Assembly (NCBI GenBank): GCA_903932705.1
Contig: CAIZHC010000191.1
Coordinates: forward strand, 1 to 9,270
Length of the DNA: 9,270 nucleotides
Reading direction: 5' to 3'
DNA from: an uncultured Actinomycetes bacterium
Lineage (GTDB): Bacteria; Actinomycetota; Actinomycetes; Nanopelagicales; Nanopelagicaceae
Of the stretch, positions 6,694 to 9,270 are shown one piece after another. A model generated the notes under the pieces. The model ran no database searches, had not been told where the DNA came from, and saw nothing but the letters and a program-made list of their open reading frames with translations. Both the position numbers and the translations under genes were made by a program. Numbering within the stretch: position 1 is the stretch's first letter; every line of letters starts with the position of its first letter.

Positions 6694-7389
6694 ATGACAA
6701 CAACGCAATCACAGGGCGCTGCCATCAAGGGAATCTTGGGCAAGAAGCTCGGCATGACACAGGTCTTCGATGCAAATAACAAGATCGTTCCAGTAACAGT
6801 TATTGCAGCTGGCCCAAATGTCGTTACACAAATTCGCACCATCGAAAATGATGGCTACACAGCGGTTCAATTGGCATTCGGTGCCGTTGATCCTCGCAAG
6901 GTAACAAAGCCTGAGGCTGGTCACTTCGCCAAGGCAGGAGTTACTCCACGTACTGATGTCGCTGAACTTCGCACATCAAATGTTGATTCATATTCAGTTG
7001 GGCAAGAACTCAATGCAGATGTTTTCGCTGCAGGAGAGCTTGTTGATGCAACCGGAACTTCCCGCGGTAAGGGATCTGCTGGTGTTATGAAGCGCCACGG
7101 CTTCCATGGTCTTGGTGCATCTCACGGTGTTGACCGTAAGCACCGTATGCCAGGTTCGATCGGTAACCGTACAACCCCAGGTCGCGTCTTCAAGGGAAAG
7201 AAGATGATGGGCCGCATGGGTGTTGAGACAGTTACAACCCAGAACTTGCTCGTTCACTCAATCGACATTGAGAAGAACTTGATCTTGATTCGCGGCGCCG
7301 TCCCAGGTGCTACGAATTCAACAGTCTTCATCCGCTCTGCAGCGAAGAAGGCTGTTTCAGAAACTCTTACACAAAAGGCAGGTGCATAA
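6694..7389 (+). CDS. rplC: 50S ribosomal protein L3
   Basis: A 231-residue early-assembly large-subunit protein that binds 23S rRNA near the 3' end and reaches the peptidyl transferase centre by a long loop. Key segments are [14 protein letters not shown] near the N-terminus, [21 protein letters not shown], and the loop [20 protein letters not shown]. The glutamine that PrmB methylates in E. coli lies in that loop and has no counterpart here; the actinobacterial L3 sequences I recall also lack it. Compared with the M. tuberculosis protein, the N-terminus is about eight residues longer ([11 protein letters not shown]) and there is a short extra C-terminal tail. The ATG is favoured by AAGGAG eight bases upstream. 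It lies 12 bases after rpsJ and three before rplD. Confidence 0.97.
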   Translation: MTTTQSQGAAIKGILGKKLGMTQVFDANNKIVPVTVIAAGPNVVTQIRTIENDGYTAVQLAFGAVDPRKVTKPEAGHFAKAGVTPRTDVAELRTSNVDSYSVGQELNADVFAAGELVDATGTSRGKGSAGVMKRHGFHGLGASHGVDRKHRMPGSIGNRTTPGRVFKGKKMMGRMGVETVTTQNLLVHSIDIEKNLILIRGAVPGATNSTVFIRSAAKKAVSETLTQKAGA

Positions 7390-7392
7390 GCC

Positions 7393-8064
7393 ATGGCTTT
7401 GACTATCGATATCAAGAGCCCTGAAGGCAAGAAGGTTGGCGACGTCACCCTTCCTTCAGAGATCTTTGATGTACAGGCTAATGTGCCTCTCATCCACCAA
7501 GTAGTAGTTGCACAACTTGCAGCTGCTCGCCAAGGAACAGCCAAGACTAAGAATCGTGGCGAAGTTTCTGGTACAGGTAAGAAGCCTTTCAAGCAGAAGG
7601 GAACCGGTCGCGCTCGTCAGGGTTCTGTCCGTGCTCCACTTCAGCGTCACGGTGGTGTCTCACACGGTCCAGTACCTCGTAAGTATGACCAACGCACCCC
7701 AAAGAAGATGATCGCAGCCGCTCTCAAGGGTGTGCTCTCTGATCGTCAACGCGAAGATCGCATTCACGTTGTATCAAGCATCACTGATGCTCCAACAACC
7801 AAGGGTGCTATCTCAGCCGTTCGCCAATTTTCAGATCGCAAGAACTTGCTCGTTGTGCTTTCACGCAGCGAGGACATCGCATGGCGTTCACTTCGCAATG
7901 CCGAGAACTTGCACCTGATCGTCAACGATCAGCTCAATGCTTACGACATCTTGGTTTCAGATGATGTTGTCTTCTCTGAGAGCGCGATTCGTGAATTCAT
8001 CGCCGGCCCAGCAAAGGCAGCTACTGCAGTTGCTCGTGAATCAGAAGTAGAGGTGTCCGCATGA
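7393..8064 (+). CDS. rplD: 50S ribosomal protein L4
   Basis: A 223-residue large-subunit protein (uL4) with a globular domain on the surface and a basic loop lining the peptide exit tunnel. The loop is clear at about residues 55-100: [19 protein letters not shown], then [18 protein letters not shown]. The KQKGTGRAR core, where macrolide-resistance changes fall in other bacteria, is unaltered. The C-terminal half ([20 protein letters not shown]) matches the family, and the acidic end is normal. In E. coli L4 represses its own operon; no matching leader was recognised here. The start follows the rplC stop by three bases, with AGGTG in the end of rplC as ribosome binding site. Its TGA overlaps the ATG of rplW (ATGA). 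Confidence 0.97.
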   Translation: MALTIDIKSPEGKKVGDVTLPSEIFDVQANVPLIHQVVVAQLAAARQGTAKTKNRGEVSGTGKKPFKQKGTGRARQGSVRAPLQRHGGVSHGPVPRKYDQRTPKKMIAAALKGVLSDRQREDRIHVVSSITDAPTTKGAISAVRQFSDRKNLLVVLSRSEDIAWRSLRNAENLHLIVNDQLNAYDILVSDDVVFSESAIREFIAGPAKAATAVARESEVEVSA

Positions 8065-8354
8065 AGGACCATCGCGACGTACTCCTAGCACCAGTTGTTT
8101 CAGAGAAGGCTTACGGCCTACTCGATGAGAACAAGTACACCTTCTTGGTGGCTACTGATGCTAACAAGACAGAGATCAAGATCGCTGTCGAAAAAGTTTT
8201 CAATGTAAAAGTCATCAGCGTTAACACAATGAACCGTCAAGGAAAGCGCAAGCGCACTCCTAAGGGTTTTGGTAAGCGCAATGACACCAAGCGTGCGATC
8301 GTGCATGTTGCTGCCGGTGACCGTATCGACATCTTCGGAGGACCTGTTTCCTAA
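8061..8354 (+). CDS. rplW: 50S ribosomal protein L23
   Basis: A 97-residue protein at the peptide exit port where trigger factor and the signal recognition particle dock. The [20 protein letters not shown] start is typical, and Glu15 in SEKAY lines up with the E. coli Glu18 that contacts trigger factor. The middle has [19 protein letters not shown], then a basic loop ([20 protein letters not shown]) that enters 23S rRNA, and the end is IDIFGGPVS. The length is standard. The four-base ATGA overlap with rplD suggests translational coupling, with AGAGGTG five bases before the start. A purine-rich 37-base gap separates it from rplB. Confidence 0.97.
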   Translation: MKDHRDVLLAPVVSEKAYGLLDENKYTFLVATDANKTEIKIAVEKVFNVKVISVNTMNRQGKRKRTPKGFGKRNDTKRAIVHVAAGDRIDIFGGPVS

Positions 8355-8391
8355 GGGGAGCAGGACTAGAAGAAGAAGAGGAAGATAAAAA

Positions 8392-9225
8392 ATGGCCCTA
8401 CGTAAACTTAAGCCGACCACACCTGGTCAGCGCGGCGCGAGCGTTCCTGATTTCGAAGAGATCACACGCACTACCCCAGAGAAGTCATTGGTTCGCCCAA
8501 TTCACTCTAAGGGTGGACGTAACGCATCTGGAAAGATCACCGTTCGTCACCAAGGCGGCGGACACAAGCGTGCATATCGTTTAATCGATTTCACTCGTAA
8601 CGATAAAGATGGCATCCCAGCAAAGGTTGCTCATATCGAATACGACCCAAATCGCACAGCTCGCATTGCCCTTCTTCACTATGCAGATGGAGAGAAGCGT
8701 TACATCATCGCTCCTGCAAAGTTGAACCAAGGCGACAAGATTGAGAATGGTCCAGCAGCGGATATCAAGCCAGGCAATAACTTGCCACTTCGCAATATCC
8801 CAGTTGGAACCATGATCCATGCAATTGAACTTCGCCCAGGTGGCGGAGCGAAAATTGCTCGTTCAGCAGGAGCTGGAGTTCAGCTCGTTGCTAAGGATGG
8901 TCCATACGCACAACTTCGTATGCCATCAGGTGAAATTCGTAACGTCGATGTCCGTTGCCGCGCAACGGTTGGTGAAGTCGGCAATGCCGAACAATCAAAT
9001 ATCAACTACGGAAAAGCAGGCCGTATGCGTTGGAAGGGCAAGCGCCCAACCGTCCGCGGTGTTGTTATGAACCCAGTCGATCACCCACACGGTGGTGGAG
9101 AAGGTAAGACATCCGGTGGTCGTCACCCAGTGTCACCTTGGGGTCAGCCAGAGGGCCGTACTCGCAAGAAAAAGGCGAGCGATGCACTCATTGTCCGTCG
9201 TCGTAAGTCGAATAAGAAGCGATAG
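8392..9225 (+). CDS. rplB: 50S ribosomal protein L2
   Basis: A 277-residue large-subunit protein that binds 23S rRNA close to the peptidyl transferase centre and forms part of the inter-subunit bridges. Signatures are [15 protein letters not shown] at the start, [19 protein letters not shown] (about residues 42-60), the OB-fold/SH3-like body, and the nearly invariant [13 protein letters not shown] near 226-238 with the conserved histidines. The tail is [20 protein letters not shown], rich in lysine and arginine as expected. The length fits the family. GAGGA nine bases upstream supports the ATG, and a second purine block, AAGGGGAG, sits at the end of rplW. It stops with TAG, 14 bases before rpsS. 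Confidence 0.98.
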   Translation: MALRKLKPTTPGQRGASVPDFEEITRTTPEKSLVRPIHSKGGRNASGKITVRHQGGGHKRAYRLIDFTRNDKDGIPAKVAHIEYDPNRTARIALLHYADGEKRYIIAPAKLNQGDKIENGPAADIKPGNNLPLRNIPVGTMIHAIELRPGGGAKIARSAGAGVQLVAKDGPYAQLRMPSGEIRNVDVRCRATVGEVGNAEQSNINYGKAGRMRWKGKRPTVRGVVMNPVDHPHGGGEGKTSGGRHPVSPWGQPEGRTRKKKASDALIVRRRKSNKKR

Positions 9226-9239
9226 GGGAGCGACTACAA

Positions 9240-9270
9240 ATGCCACGTAGTTTAAAAAAGGGTCCATTCG
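9240..9270 (+). CDS. rpsS: 30S ribosomal protein S19, N-terminal fragment cut by the window edge
   Basis: Only ten codons are visible, MPRSLKKGPF, which is the typical S19 N-terminus. AGGGGAG at 9224-9230 gives a ribosome binding site nine bases before the ATG. The place after rplB is the usual one in the S10 operon. The remainder lies beyond the right edge. Confidence 0.92.
   Translation, partial: MPRSLKKGPF

Overview
The window looks like a core chromosomal region of a moderate-GC (about half GC by eye) actinobacterium. EF-Tu, EF-G, L2, L3 and the ribosomal proteins all read as actinobacterial types. The rpsL/rpsG junction overlaps by one base, TAnnnT-type -10 boxes occur, and one gene has what looks like a leaderless GTG start. 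Tight spacing and the modest GC suggest a small streamlined genome, such as the freshwater Nanopelagicales (acI) or a similar lineage. That placement is inference; the phylum call is firmer than anything below it.

Layout. Positions 1-209 are the 3' end of rpoC (RNA polymerase beta'), followed by a strong hairpin/T-tract terminator that can also act on the opposite strand. Positions 273-1705 hold two minus-strand genes, probably one operon: a hemolysin III/TrhA (PAQR-like) membrane protein, then a PnbA/NfnB-like FMN nitroreductase. They run towards rpoC and away from rpsL, so they separate the rpo and str blocks. Positions 1706-2000 are a 295-base divergent regulatory region with a candidate leaderless promoter for the membrane protein and a good candidate promoter plus a long, hairpin-containing leader for rpsL.

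From 2001 to the right edge everything is on the plus strand: the str block (rpsL, rpsG, fusA, tuf), a 106-base gap containing a perfect 10-bp hairpin without a T-tract, then the S10 block (rpsJ, rplC, rplD, rplW, rplB and the first codons of rpsS). These genes supply ribosomal proteins of both subunits and the two main elongation GTPases. Short gaps, stop/start overlaps and good Shine-Dalgarno sequences point to coupled, high-level expression.

I found no mobile element, CRISPR array, tRNA or rRNA gene, and no convincing new system. The protein-coding content is conventional. The places worth a second look are the non-coding structures: the rpsL leader, the tuf-rpsJ hairpin, and the two-gene insertion between rpoC and rpsL.
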